Positions 52,693 through 61,822 of a stretch of DNA of 64,000 nucleotides are shown here, piece after piece. A program made the translations under genes and the position numbers. Numbering within the stretch: the first letter of the stretch is position 1; each line of letters opens with the position of its first letter. The notes under the pieces were generated by a model. The model ran no database searches. It worked only from the letters and a program-made list of their open reading frames with translations, and was not told where the DNA came from. This DNA comes from 73-13 sp035555435. Its GTDB lineage: Bacteria; Actinomycetota; Actinomycetes; Actinomycetales; Microbacteriaceae. The DNA lies in NCBI GenBank assembly GCA_035555435.1, contig DATMGN010000050.1, forward strand, positions 1-64,000, given 5' to 3'.

Positions 52693-55632
52693 TCAGCGGG
52701 ACTCGTAGAAGCCGCGCTCGAAGACCTGGCGGGCGAGCCGCGTCGCGCGCAGGTAGTCCTCCTCGAGCTGCGCGGCCGAGCCCGGCGGGTAGCCGAGCAG
52801 CCGCGCGACGCCCTCGAGGTCGCGCCGGTCCGTCGGCAACAGGTCGGTCGTGCGATTGAGCCACAACGTCATGGCGGAGCGAGCCCGCGAGGCGAGCAGC
52901 CACGCCTCCCGCAGTCGTGCGGCGTCGGGCGGTGTGATGAGCCCGGCGTCCTGCGCTGCCTCGAGTGCGTCGAGCGTCGAGGTGGTCTGCAACGCCGGGA
53001 CGCGCGCCGCGTGCCGCAGCTGGATGAGCTGCACGAGCCATTCGACGTCGGAGATCGACCCGCGCCCCAGCTTGAGGTGGCGCTTGGGGTCCGCTCCCTG
53101 CGGGAGCCGCTCCGCTTCGACGCGCGCCTTGATGCGCTTGATCTCACGGATGTCCTGCTCGGCGGGCGCCTCGGGGTAGCGGACGGACGCGATGAGCTCG
53201 GTGAACTCCTCGAGCAGCCCGGCATCGCCGGCGACGACCTGCGCCCGCAGCAGTGCCTGCGCCTCCCAGGACACGGCCCAGCGCGCGTAGTAGGCGCGAT
53301 ACGAGTCGACGGTGCGCACGATCGCGCCGTTCTTGCCCTCGGGCCGCAGGTCGATGTCGAGGTCGAGCGGGAGGCGCACGTCCTCGGTCAGGCGCTTCAG
53401 TTCCCGCACGATGCGCTCGCCGCGGGCGAGGGCCGCGTCGCCCGCGCCGGCGTCGCGCAGCACATACATGACGTCGGCGTCCGAGCCGAGTCCGAGCTCG
53501 CGACCGCCGTAGCGTCCCATCGCGACGATCCCGAACTCGATGCCGTCGTCCGGCTGGTGCGCGAACGCGAGCGCGCCCTGCAGCACCGTCGTGTTGACGT
53601 CGGCGAGCGCCGGCCCGAGCTCGCGGATGTCGAGGAGCCCGAGCATGGAGCCGATCGCGAGGCGCAGCACCTCGCGGCGGCGCAGTTGCCGCAGTGCCCG
53701 CATCGCCGACGCCTCGTCGTCCCGGTAGCGCGCCGTGACCGCCTCCTGCTCCTCCAGGAGCGCCGCAAGCGGGCGGGCGCGCAAGTCCTCGTCGGACTCG
53801 AGCCACGCCGCCGCCTCCGGGATGCGCTCGAACAGGCTCTGCACGAACCTCGAACCGCTCAGCACCTCGGTGAGCCGCTGGGCGACCCCGGACGAGTCGC
53901 GCAGCAGGCGCAGATACCAGTACTCCTCGCCGAGCTTCTCCGAGATCCGGCGGAATGCGAGCAGCCCGCCATCCGGGTCGGCGCCGTCGGCGAGCCAGCG
54001 CAGCAGCACGGGCAGCAGCGTGCGCTGGATCTGGGCACGTCGGCTCAGCCCGCTCGTCAGCGCGCCGATGTGCGCGAGCGCGCCCTTGGGGTCGCGGAAG
54101 CCGATCGCGGCGAGGCGCGCGATCGCCTGCTCGCTCGTGAGCGCGAGGTCGCTGTCGGGGAGGGCCGCGACGGCGGACAGCAGCGGGCGATAGAAGAGCC
54201 GCTCGTGGAGCGTGCGCACCCGCGCCTTGACGCCCTGCCAGCGCTCGCGCATCTCGTCGGCGTTGGCGGCGAGGCCGGAAGCACGGGCGAGGATGCGCAG
54301 GCCCGCCTCGTCGGTCGGCATGAGGTGGGTGCGCCGCAGCTGCCGCAGCTGCAGCCGGTGCTCCAGGAGCCGCAGGAAGCGGTACTGCTCGGCGAACTCG
54401 GTCGCCTCCGCGCGTCCGATGTAGCCGTGCTCGACGAGCCGGTGGAGCGCCGGGATCGTGCCGCGCACCCGCACCTCCGCGTCGGTGATGCCGTGCACGA
54501 GCTGCAGCAGCTGGACCGTGAACTCGATGTCGCGCAGTCCCCCGGGTCCTAGCTTCAGCTGGACGTCGACCTGCTCGGCCGGGATGTGCTCCGTCACCCG
54601 ACCGCGCATCCGTTGCACCGACTCGACGAAGTTGGCCCGACCCGCCGACGACCACACGAGCGGCGCGACGGCCTCGGTGTAGCGGCGACCGAGCTCGACG
54701 TCCCCCGCGAGCGGCCGAGCCTTGAGGAGCGCCTGGAACTCCCAGTCCTTCGCCCAGCGCTCGTAGTAGGCGATGTGGGACTCGAGCGTGCGCACGAGCG
54801 CACCGTCCTTGCCCTCCGGCCGCAGGTTCGCGTCGACCTCCCACAGGCCCGGCTCGACCGCGAGCTCCATGATCCCGCGCGTCGTCAGCATCGCGAGCCG
54901 CGTGGCGACCTCGATCGCTCGGTGCTCCTCGATCGTCGCGTCGCCGCCGCCGACGAAGATGACGTCGACGTCGCTGAGGTAGTTGAGCTCGCGGCCACCC
55001 GCCTTGCCCATGCCGATGATCGCGAGCCGGGTCGCCGCGATCTCCTCCGCGGGGAACGGCGCGTCGCGACGCGCGATCGCGAGCGACGCGTCGAGCGCCG
55101 CCCCCGCGAGGTCGGACAGTCCCGCCGCGACCTGCTCGACCGCGCGCTGCCCATCGGGCTGGCCGAGGTCCCACGCCGCGAGACGCGCGAGCTGGCGGCG
55201 ATATTCGATGCGCAGTGCCACGCGGGCGGGCTCGCCGCCGAGCCCGCCGATCCGGGCGGTCAGCTCGGCGTGCGCGGCCCGCTGCTCGAGCGGCGGCGTG
55301 ACCGGCTCGAGCAGGCAGTCGAGCTCGCCGGGATGGCGGTGGAAGAACGCCGCGAGGCCCTCCGATGCCCCGAGCACGCGCACGAGATGCCCGGCCGCGA
55401 CCTCGTCATCGAGGATGCGGCCGGTCGCCGCCGGATCGCGTTCTCGCAGGCGCAGCAGGCGCGACAGCGCCTCGTCGGGGTCAGCCGCCGCTGACAGCAG
55501 CTCGATCGCGTCGGGCCTCGCGAGCTGCTGGAGGCGCTCGCTCGCGCGCCCGAGGTCGGCGAAGCCGAGGCGCGCGAGCTCGGTGAGCGAAGCGGGCCGC
55601 TGATCCGCACCCGGACGCCTCGGCGCGTTCAC
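52693..55632 (-). CDS. glnE: Glutamine synthetase adenylyltransferase/deadenylase
   Basis: The 979-residue bifunctional GlnE attaches AMP to GlnA and removes it according to nitrogen status. It has two nucleotidyltransferase domains, each followed by a GlnE helical domain: the first with GGRELNYLSDVDVIFVGGGD (near 215) and the second with GGRELGLGSDADVMYVL (near 720). Length is normal. The GTG start has AGGGGGG upstream and lies 16 bases after glnA2. Its substrate GlnA, with the modifiable Tyr406, is encoded at 37366-38802. Confidence 0.95.
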   Translation of the reverse strand: MNAPRRPGADQRPASLTELARLGFADLGRASERLQQLARPDAIELLSAAADPDEALSRLLRLRERDPAATGRILDDEVAAGHLVRVLGASEGLAAFFHRHPGELDCLLEPVTPPLEQRAAHAELTARIGGLGGEPARVALRIEYRRQLARLAAWDLGQPDGQRAVEQVAAGLSDLAGAALDASLAIARRDAPFPAEEIAATRLAIIGMGKAGGRELNYLSDVDVIFVGGGDATIEEHRAIEVATRLAMLTTRGIMELAVEPGLWEVDANLRPEGKDGALVRTLESHIAYYERWAKDWEFQALLKARPLAGDVELGRRYTEAVAPLVWSSAGRANFVESVQRMRGRVTEHIPAEQVDVQLKLGPGGLRDIEFTVQLLQLVHGITDAEVRVRGTIPALHRLVEHGYIGRAEATEFAEQYRFLRLLEHRLQLRQLRRTHLMPTDEAGLRILARASGLAANADEMRERWQGVKARVRTLHERLFYRPLLSAVAALPDSDLALTSEQAIARLAAIGFRDPKGALAHIGALTSGLSRRAQIQRTLLPVLLRWLADGADPDGGLLAFRRISEKLGEEYWYLRLLRDSSGVAQRLTEVLSGSRFVQSLFERIPEAAAWLESDEDLRARPLAALLEEQEAVTARYRDDEASAMRALRQLRRREVLRLAIGSMLGLLDIRELGPALADVNTTVLQGALAFAHQPDDGIEFGIVAMGRYGGRELGLGSDADVMYVLRDAGAGDAALARGERIVRELKRLTEDVRLPLDLDIDLRPEGKNGAIVRTVDSYRAYYARWAVSWEAQALLRAQVVAGDAGLLEEFTELIASVRYPEAPAEQDIREIKRIKARVEAERLPQGADPKRHLKLGRGSISDVEWLVQLIQLRHAARVPALQTTSTLDALEAAQDAGLITPPDAARLREAWLLASRARSAMTLWLNRTTDLLPTDRRDLEGVARLLGYPPGSAAQLEEDYLRATRLARQVFERGFYESR

Positions 55633-55648
55633 GACCGTCCCCCCTGGA

Positions 55649-56998
55649 TCAGAGGATGCGGAGGTTGCGCTCGAGCTCGAACGGCGTCACCTGGGACCGG
55701 TACGCGGCCCACTCCTGGCGCTTGTTGAGCAGGACGTAGTTGTAGACCTGCTCGCCCAGCGTCTCCGCGACGAGCTCGGAGTCCTCCATGAGCGACACCG
55801 CCTGGTCGAGGCTCGACGGCAGCTGCTCGTAGCCGAGCGCGCGGCGCTCCGACTCGGTCAGCTCCCACGGGTTCATCTCGGCCTCGGCGGGTAGCTCGTA
55901 GCCCTCCTCGATGCCCTTGAGCCCCGCGGCGAGCAGCAGCGAGTAGGCGAGGTACGGGTTCGCGGCGGAGTCGATCGCGCGGTACTCCACTCGCGCCGCC
56001 TGGCCCTTGCCCGGCTTGTAGAGCGGGACGCGCACGAGCGCGGCCCGGTTGTTGTGTCCCCACGTCACATAGCCGGGCGCCTCGTCGCCGCCCCAGAGGC
56101 GCTTGTACGAGTTGACGAACTGGTTCGTCACCGCCGTGATCTCGGGCGCATGCCGCAGCAGGCCCGCGATGAACTGCCGACCGACCGCGGAGAGCTGGTA
56201 GTGGCCTGCCGGGTCGTAGAACGCGTTCGCGTCGCCCTCGAAGAGGCTCATGTGCGTGTGCATGCCGCTGCCGGGCTGGTCGCTGAACGGCTTCGGCATG
56301 AACGTCGCGTAGACGCCCTGCTCGATCGCCACCTCCTTGATGACGGTGCGGAACGTCATGATGTTGTCCGCGGTCGTCAGCGCGTCCGCGTAGCGCAGGT
56401 CGATCTCGTTCTGTCCCGGACCCGCCTCGTGGTGGCTGAACTCGACCGAGATCCCGATGTCCTCGAGCATGCGCACGGAGCGCCGCCGGAAGTCGTGGGC
56501 CGTGCCGCCCGGGACGTTGTCGAAGAAGCCGGCCGTGTCGACCGGGATCGGCGTGCCGTCGGGACCGAGCTGCGGGCTCTTCAGGAGATAGAACTCGACC
56601 TCGGGATGCGTGTAGAACGCGAAGCCACGATCGGCCGCCTTCGCGAGCGAGCGCTTGAGGACGTGGCGGGGGTCGGACGCCGATGCGTGCCCGTCGGGCG
56701 TCATGACGTCGCAGAACATGCGCGCGGTCGGATCGACCTCCCCGCGCCAGGGCAGGATCTGGAACGTCGTCGGGTCGGGGAACGCGAGCATGTCGGCCTC
56801 GTAGGCCCGCGTGAAGCCCTCGATCGCCGAGCCGTCGAAGCCGAGGCCCTCCGCGAAGGCGCCCTCGATCTCGGCGGGCGCGACCGCGACCGACTTGAGG
56901 GTGCCGACGACGTCGGTGAACCAGAGGCGGATGAACTTGACGCCCCGCTCCTCGATCGTTCTGAGGACGAAGTCGCGCTGCTTATCCACGGAGCTCAC
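55649..56998 (-). CDS. glnA2: Glutamine synthetase-like GlnA2
   Basis: The 449-residue type I glutamine synthetase family member has VKFIRLWFTDVVGTLKS, GFDGSAIEGFTR, HPEVEFYLL, HHEAGPGQNEIDLRY and KPFSDQPGSGMHTHMS. The adenylylation Tyr seen in GlnA is absent: the segment reads NPWELTESERRALGYEQLP. This matches actinobacterial GlnA2, thought not to be under GlnE control. It is first in a glnA2-glnE run and divergent from nadE, with only 18 bases between the start codons. Confidence 0.93.
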   Translation of the reverse strand: MSSVDKQRDFVLRTIEERGVKFIRLWFTDVVGTLKSVAVAPAEIEGAFAEGLGFDGSAIEGFTRAYEADMLAFPDPTTFQILPWRGEVDPTARMFCDVMTPDGHASASDPRHVLKRSLAKAADRGFAFYTHPEVEFYLLKSPQLGPDGTPIPVDTAGFFDNVPGGTAHDFRRRSVRMLEDIGISVEFSHHEAGPGQNEIDLRYADALTTADNIMTFRTVIKEVAIEQGVYATFMPKPFSDQPGSGMHTHMSLFEGDANAFYDPAGHYQLSAVGRQFIAGLLRHAPEITAVTNQFVNSYKRLWGGDEAPGYVTWGHNNRAALVRVPLYKPGKGQAARVEYRAIDSAANPYLAYSLLLAAGLKGIEEGYELPAEAEMNPWELTESERRALGYEQLPSSLDQAVSLMEDSELVAETLGEQVYNYVLLNKRQEWAAYRSQVTPFELERNLRIL

Positions 56999-57003
56999 GG
57001 TCC

Positions 57004-57010
57004 TAGGCTA
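57004..57010. promoter_or_regulatory. Overlapping bidirectional -10 elements, glnA2/nadE
   Basis: Plus-strand TAGGCT (57004-57009) ends 7 bases before the nadE GTG. Minus-strand TAGCCT (57005-57010) ends 6 bases before the glnA2 GTG. The two hexamers overlap by five bases, so one symmetric site could fire in both directions, each yielding a leaderless mRNA. Confidence 0.45.
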
Positions 57011-57016
57011 GCGACT

Positions 57017-58702
57017 GTGACCGACCTGCGCCTGGCCCTCGCACAGACGAATCCGATCGTCGGCGACATCGCCGGCAACGCGGATCGCATCGTCGCCGCC
57101 GCGCGTGAGGCTGTCGCCGCCGGCGCGGACCTGCTCGCGACCGGCGAGATGGCGCTGAGCGGTTATCCGATCGAGGATCTCGCAGCCGAGCCCGCGTTCC
57201 TGCGGGCGGCGAGCGCCGGCGTGCGCGCGCTCGCCGAGCGGCTCGAGGCGGAGGGGCTCGGCGCGCTCCCCGTCGTCGTCGGACACCCCGACGGCCCCAC
57301 CGAGCCGGGGGCGCACGGCGGTGGCAGCGCGCCGACCGCGATCGCCCGCAACTGCGCCTCGGTGCTGCTCGGCGGGCGCATCGTGGGCCAGTACGTCAAG
57401 CACCACCTGCCGAACTACGGCGTATTCGACGAGTACCGCAACTTCGTCCCGGGCGACGAGCCGCTCGTCATCACGATTCCCGCGCGATCCGAGGGCGCGG
57501 GCACCCGCGTCGCGATCATCATCTGCGAGGACCTCTGGCTCGACGCCGGTCCCGTCGCGCAGGTCCGCGAGTCCGCGGCCGACGTGCTCCTCGTCCTCAA
57601 CGCGTCGCCGTTCGAGCGCGACAAGGACGAGGTGCGCCTCCCCCTCGCCGCGCGGCGCGCACGCGAGATCGGCGCGAGCGTCGCCTACGTCAACATCGTC
57701 GGCGGTCAGGACGATCTCGTCTTCGACGGCGACTCGTTCGTCGTCGCCCCGGACGGCGAGCTCATCGCCCGCGCGCCCCAGTTCGCCGAGCACGTGCTCA
57801 TCGCCGACCTGTCGGCAACGGCGAGCGGTGTCCAGAACGCGATCGCCGAGCTCCCGAGTGACGAGGAGCAGATCTGGAACGCGCTCGTCACCGGGCTTCG
57901 CGACTACGTCGAGAAGAACGGCTTCCGCTCGGTCGTGCTCGGGCTCTCCGGCGGCATCGACTCCGCGGTCTGCGCCGCGCTCGCGGCCGACGCGATCGGG
58001 GGCGACCGCGTGTACGGGGTGTCGATGCCGTCGCGCTGGTCGTCGGGACACTCGCGTTCTGACGCCGACGACCTCGCCGCGCGGATCGGCCTCCACTACG
58101 AGACCGAGCCGATCGCCGACCTCGTCGCGCCGTTCGAGCACCAGCTCCGCCTGGAGGGCGTCGCCGCGGAGAACGTCCAGGCGCGCGCCCGCGGCGTCAT
58201 CCTGATGGCGAAGTCGAACCAGCACGGCCACCTCGTGCTCACGACCGGCAACAAGACGGAGCTCTCCGTCGGCTACTCCACGATCTACGGCGACTCCGCG
58301 GGGGGCTTCGCGCCGATCAAGGACGTCCCGAAGACGCTCGTGTGGGACCTGGCGCGGTGGCGCAACGCGCACGCCGAGGCGCGGGGCGAGACCCCGCCGA
58401 TCCCGGAGCACTCGATCTCCAAGCCCCCTTCGGCAGAGCTGCGCCCCGACCAGGTCGATCAGGACACGCTGCCGCCGTACGACGTGCTCGATCCGCTGCT
58501 CGACGCGTACGTGAGCCGTCGGCTCGGCCGGCCCGAGCTCGTCGACCTCGGCTTCGACGCGGAGACCGTCGACTTCGTCGCGGGGCTCGTCGATCGGGCG
58601 GAGTGGAAGCGGCGCCAGGGCGCGATCGGTCCGAAGATCAGCGGCATGGCGTTCGGCCGCGACCGCCGCCTCCCCATCACCGTCCGCCGCACAACCTCCT
58701 AG
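57017..58702 (+). CDS. nadE: Glutamine-dependent NAD+ synthase
   Basis: The 561-residue enzyme amidates nicotinic acid adenine dinucleotide to NAD+. The N-terminal nitrilase-type glutaminase has Glu in TGEMALSGYP, Lys in VKHHLPNYGVFDEYRNF and Cys170 in IIICEDLWL. The C-terminal synthetase has the PP-loop GLSGGIDSAVCAA (near 313). It is the shorter type, unlike the roughly 680-residue mycobacterial enzyme. The GTG start follows the shared -10 region with glnA2. panB follows 9 bases downstream but has its own -10-like hexamer. Confidence 0.94.
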   Translation: MTDLRLALAQTNPIVGDIAGNADRIVAAAREAVAAGADLLATGEMALSGYPIEDLAAEPAFLRAASAGVRALAERLEAEGLGALPVVVGHPDGPTEPGAHGGGSAPTAIARNCASVLLGGRIVGQYVKHHLPNYGVFDEYRNFVPGDEPLVITIPARSEGAGTRVAIIICEDLWLDAGPVAQVRESAADVLLVLNASPFERDKDEVRLPLAARRAREIGASVAYVNIVGGQDDLVFDGDSFVVAPDGELIARAPQFAEHVLIADLSATASGVQNAIAELPSDEEQIWNALVTGLRDYVEKNGFRSVVLGLSGGIDSAVCAALAADAIGGDRVYGVSMPSRWSSGHSRSDADDLAARIGLHYETEPIADLVAPFEHQLRLEGVAAENVQARARGVILMAKSNQHGHLVLTTGNKTELSVGYSTIYGDSAGGFAPIKDVPKTLVWDLARWRNAHAEARGETPPIPEHSISKPPSAELRPDQVDQDTLPPYDVLDPLLDAYVSRRLGRPELVDLGFDAETVDFVAGLVDRAEWKRRQGAIGPKISGMAFGRDRRLPITVRRTTS

Positions 58703-58705
58703 GCT
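58700..58705 (+). promoter_or_regulatory. -10-like TAGGCT, leaderless-type, for panB
   Basis: TAGGCT ends 6 bases before the panB ATG and begins with the last bases of the nadE TAG stop codon. Confidence 0.45.
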
Positions 58706-58711
58706 GAACGC

Positions 58712-59533
58712 ATGGCAGATGCGAGCGACGCGCCCAAGCGCGTACGCACCCGACACTTCCGACAGGCCAAGGAGCAGGGCATCCGGATCACCGGGCTCAC
58801 CTCCTATGACGCGAACTCCGCGTCGATCTTCGACGAGGCAGGCATCGATTTCCTGCTCGTCGGGGACTCGGCGGGCCAGACCGTCCTCGGCTACGACACG
58901 ACGCTGCCGGTCACGGTCGACGAGCTCATCCCGCTCACCCGCGCGGTCGCCCACGCCGCCCAGCGCGCCCTCGTCATCGCCGACATGCCGTTCGGGTCAT
59001 ACGAATCGGGACCCGATCACGCACTGGAGACCGCCTTCCGCTTCATGAAGGAGACGGGCGCGCACGCGGTCAAGCTCGAGGGCGGCGTCCGCTCGGCCGA
59101 GCAGATCCGGCGCATCGTGTCGGCCGGCATCCCCGTCATGGCGCACATCGGCTTCACGCCGCAGTCCGAGCACGGGCTCGGCGGGCACGTCATCCAGGGG
59201 CGCGGCGAGGCCGCCGAGCGCCTGCTCGCCGACGCGCACGCGGTCGAGGCGGCCGGCGCCTTCGCGGTCGTGCTCGAGATGGTGCCGTCCGCCGTCGCGG
59301 CGCGGGTGACGGCCGAGCTCAGCATTCCGACGATCTCGGTCGGCGCCGGCCCCGACTGCGACGGTCAGCTCATGGTCTGGACGGACTGGGCGGGACTCTC
59401 GAAGGGTCGCGTCCCGAAGTTCGTCAAGCAGTACACGGACCTGCGCTCCATCCTCCTCGGCGCGGCCCGGCAGTACGCGGCTGAAGTGGCTTCAGGCGCG
59501 TACCCCGGGCCGGAGCACGAGTACGAGGACTAG
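58712..59533 (+). CDS. panB: 3-methyl-2-oxobutanoate hydroxymethyltransferase
   Basis: The 273-residue enzyme adds a hydroxymethyl group from methylene-tetrahydrofolate to ketoisovalerate, the first committed step of pantothenate and CoA synthesis. Family sequence is clear: TGLTSYDANSASIFDEAGID, LLVGDSAGQTVLGYDTT, DMPFGSYE, KLEGG and HIGFTPQS. Length is normal. Its TAG stop shares CTAG with the stop of the convergent reductase gene. Confidence 0.94.
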   Translation: MADASDAPKRVRTRHFRQAKEQGIRITGLTSYDANSASIFDEAGIDFLLVGDSAGQTVLGYDTTLPVTVDELIPLTRAVAHAAQRALVIADMPFGSYESGPDHALETAFRFMKETGAHAVKLEGGVRSAEQIRRIVSAGIPVMAHIGFTPQSEHGLGGHVIQGRGEAAERLLADAHAVEAAGAFAVVLEMVPSAVAARVTAELSIPTISVGAGPDCDGQLMVWTDWAGLSKGRVPKFVKQYTDLRSILLGAARQYAAEVASGAYPGPEHEYED

Positions 59534-60624
59534 ATCGCGTCGGACGTGAAGGGGTAGTCGGTGTACCCCTCGGCACCGACGCCGTAGAAGAGGTGGGGCC
59601 GCAGCTCGTTGAGCTCGAGACCCTCCTTCATCCGGTGCACGAGGTCGGGGTTGCCGATGAAGTTCGCGCCGATCGCGATCATGTCGGCGACCGGTCGGCC
59701 GAGCGCCGGCACGACCTCGTCGAGCAGCGGCAAGTCAGTCGCGTCGGTGCGACGCGGCGTCGTCCACGGCTTGAGGATGAGCGTGCCCGGCCAGGCGCCG
59801 CGGATCGCCTCGGTCAGTCCGCGCAGCTCGGGGCCCTCGTTGACGTGCAGGTACGCCATGCCGATCGGCGCAAGCGCCTCCACGAGCGCGAGGTAGAGGT
59901 CCTCGAGCTCGCTCTCCTGGATGGAGTGGAGCGGGTTGCCGGGCGAGACGCGCATGCCGACGCGGTTCGCGCCGATCGCCTCCGCCGCCGCCTCGGCAGA
60001 CGCGACGGCGAAGCGGATGCGGCCCTCGATGCTGCCGCCCCACCGGTCGGTGCGGTGGTTCGCGGACGTGGAGAGGAACTGGTGGATGAGGTAGCCGTTC
60101 GCACCGTGCAGTTCGACGCCGTCGAAGCCGGCCTCGACCGCGTTGCGGCTCGCGCTCGCGTACTCGCCGATGGCCTGGGCGATGCCGGCCTCGTCGAGCT
60201 CATCCGGGATGACGTAGTCGACGGGACCGTCGTGCGTGTAGATCTTGCCCTCCGCGGCGATGGGCGACGGTGCGACGACGTTCGCGTTGCCCTCGTGCAG
60301 GAAGGGGCTGCCGATCCGGCCGACGTGCATGAGCTGCGCGAAGATGTGGCCGCCGCCCGCGTGCACCGCGTCGGTCGCGAGGCGCCAGCCTTCGACCTGC
60401 TCCGCGTTCCACAGGCCCGGGGTGTCGGGGTAGCCGCGACCGACGTCCGAGGGCGCGACGCCCTCGGTGATGATGAGGCCCGCAGTCGCCCGCTGACCGT
60501 AGTACTCGGCCATCATTGCGTTCGGGACGGAGTCGGTGGCGCGGGTCCGAGTCATCGGCGCCATCGCGATGCGATTGCGAAGCTCGGTACCGGCAAGGTC
60601 ATAGGGGTCGAATGCGACAGTCAC
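59530..60624 (-). CDS. Old yellow enzyme-type NADH:flavin oxidoreductase
   Basis: The 364-residue FMN-dependent reductase has the OYE active-site signature HGANGY (His, Asn, Tyr as in OYE1 His191/Asn194/Tyr196), followed by LIHQFLSTSANHRTDRWGGS. The N-terminus RIAMAPMTRTRA and the late IAIGANFIGNPDL phosphate-binding loop complete the TIM barrel. It probably reduces activated C=C bonds or nitro compounds (NemA-like). The start is GTG after TATCCT by 7 bases. It converges with panB. Confidence 0.92.
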   Translation of the reverse strand: MTVAFDPYDLAGTELRNRIAMAPMTRTRATDSVPNAMMAEYYGQRATAGLIITEGVAPSDVGRGYPDTPGLWNAEQVEGWRLATDAVHAGGGHIFAQLMHVGRIGSPFLHEGNANVVAPSPIAAEGKIYTHDGPVDYVIPDELDEAGIAQAIGEYASASRNAVEAGFDGVELHGANGYLIHQFLSTSANHRTDRWGGSIEGRIRFAVASAEAAAEAIGANRVGMRVSPGNPLHSIQESELEDLYLALVEALAPIGMAYLHVNEGPELRGLTEAIRGAWPGTLILKPWTTPRRTDATDLPLLDEVVPALGRPVADMIAIGANFIGNPDLVHRMKEGLELNELRPHLFYGVGAEGYTDYPFTSDAI

Positions 60625-60631
60625 GCGTTCG

Positions 60632-60637
60632 AGGATA
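60632..60637 (-). promoter_or_regulatory. -10-like TATCCT, leaderless-type, for the OYE reductase
   Basis: TATCCT on the minus strand ends 7 bases before the GTG at 60624. Confidence 0.45.
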
Positions 60638-60660
60638 GTCGAGCCCGCCGGGCCCCCGAT

Positions 60661-60867
60661 TCAGTCTTCCTCGTCCCGCCATTCGGCCGCGCGCTCTGCG
60701 ACGATCTCGAGCGCGCGCTCGGCCTCGGCGCGCGTGGCGAAGGGTCCGATCCGCTCGGTCGCGAGCGACTGGGGGCCGACCTCGACCTCACCGGTGCGGT
60801 CGTTGTACCAGTACTCGATCTCGGTCCCGGTCCTGGCGGATTCGGCGTCGTGCGCGTGGTCGCTCAT
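60661..60867 (-). CDS. Small SPOR-like domain protein
   Basis: The 68-residue acidic protein reads EIEYWYNDRTGEVEVGPQS, IGPFATRAEAERALEIVAER and resembles a single SPOR-type domain, as annotated for small proteins beside map in Microbacteriaceae. There is no signal or membrane segment. SPOR domains bind denuded peptidoglycan when exported; without an export signal that role is uncertain. It is divergent from map and is preceded by TAGTCT. Confidence 0.75.
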   Translation of the reverse strand: MSDHAHDAESARTGTEIEYWYNDRTGEVEVGPQSLATERIGPFATRAEAERALEIVAERAAEWRDEED

Positions 60868-60873
60868 GCTCCG

Positions 60874-60879
60874 AGACTA
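60874..60879 (-). promoter_or_regulatory. -10-like TAGTCT, leaderless-type, for the SPOR-like gene
   Basis: TAGTCT on the minus strand ends 6 bases before the ATG at 60867. Confidence 0.45.
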
Positions 60880-60891
60880 GAGCCCAGCGTC

Positions 60892-60897
60892 TAGGCT
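60892..60897 (+). promoter_or_regulatory. -10-like TAGGCT, leaderless-type, for map
   Basis: TAGGCT ends 7 bases before the map ATG at 60905. Confidence 0.45.
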
Positions 60898-60904
60898 GGC
60901 CAGC

Positions 60905-61789
60905 ATGCCGTGGGATGCCGCAGGACACCTCGTCCCGGGCGTCGTCTCCCCCGCGCGCCACGTCCCCGCGAGCATTCCGCGACCGGAATACGTCGGACGG
61001 CCAGGGCCGGCGCCGTACAGCGGCGGCGATGTCTACACGACGGAGGAGATCGAGCGCATCCGCGCGGCGGGACGCATCGCCGCGCAGGCGATCGACGCGG
61101 TCGGCGCGGCCATCCGTCCGGGTGTGACGACCGACGAGCTCGACGCGATCGCGCACGAGTTCGTCGTCGCGCACGGCGCCTACCCCTCGACCCTCGGCTA
61201 CCGCGGCTTCCCGAAGTCCTCGTGCACGAGCCTCAACGAGGTCGTGTGCCACGGCATCCCCGACGACACGGCGCTGCGCGAAGGCGACATCATCAATGTC
61301 GACATCACGGCGTACAAGGACGGGATGCACGGCGATCTGAACGCGACGTTCGTCGTCGGCGAGGCCGCGCCGGACGTCGCGGACCTCGTCGAGCGCACCC
61401 GCGAAGCGCTCGCGCGCGGCATCAAGGTCGTCGCGCCCGGGAGGCGCGTCAACCTCATCGGGCGAGCGATCGAGTCCTACGCGCGGCGCTTCGGCTACGG
61501 CGTCGTGCGCGAGTTCACCGGCCACGGCGTCGGCCGCGCCTTCCACAGCGGCCTCATCGTGCCGCACTACGACGCGGCGCCGGCCCACGACGAGGAGCTC
61601 GTGCCCGGGATGGTCTTCACGATCGAGCCCATGCTGACGATCGGGACACCCGAGGACCCGGGCACGACCGCCTGGGACGAGTGGGACGACGACTGGACGA
61701 TCGTGACCCGCGACCGGCGACTGACGGCGCAGTTCGAGCACACCCTCGTCGTCACCGAGTCCGGGGCCGATATCCTGACGCTGCCCTGA
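60905..61789 (+). CDS. map: Type I methionine aminopeptidase
   Basis: The 294-residue enzyme removes the initiator Met from new proteins. Metal ligands are visible: the two Asp in NVDITAYKDGMHGDLNATF, His in EFTGHGVGRAFHSG, Glu in FTIEPML and Glu in QFEHTLVVT. An N-terminal extension of about 40 residues (PRPEYVGRPGPAP) is typical of actinobacterial Map, where a ribosome-binding role has been suggested. ppgK follows 33 bases downstream. Confidence 0.94.
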   Translation: MPWDAAGHLVPGVVSPARHVPASIPRPEYVGRPGPAPYSGGDVYTTEEIERIRAAGRIAAQAIDAVGAAIRPGVTTDELDAIAHEFVVAHGAYPSTLGYRGFPKSSCTSLNEVVCHGIPDDTALREGDIINVDITAYKDGMHGDLNATFVVGEAAPDVADLVERTREALARGIKVVAPGRRVNLIGRAIESYARRFGYGVVREFTGHGVGRAFHSGLIVPHYDAAPAHDEELVPGMVFTIEPMLTIGTPEDPGTTAWDEWDDDWTIVTRDRRLTAQFEHTLVVTESGADILTLP

Positions 61790-61822
61790 CACGGCACAGC
61801 CCTGACGCCGAAACGGAGACCC

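Noticed and set aside
55649..56998. Second adenylylatable glutamine synthetase.
   Set aside because: The Tyr in the LYELPPEE segment of GlnA has no counterpart in this protein, so GlnE control is unlikely.
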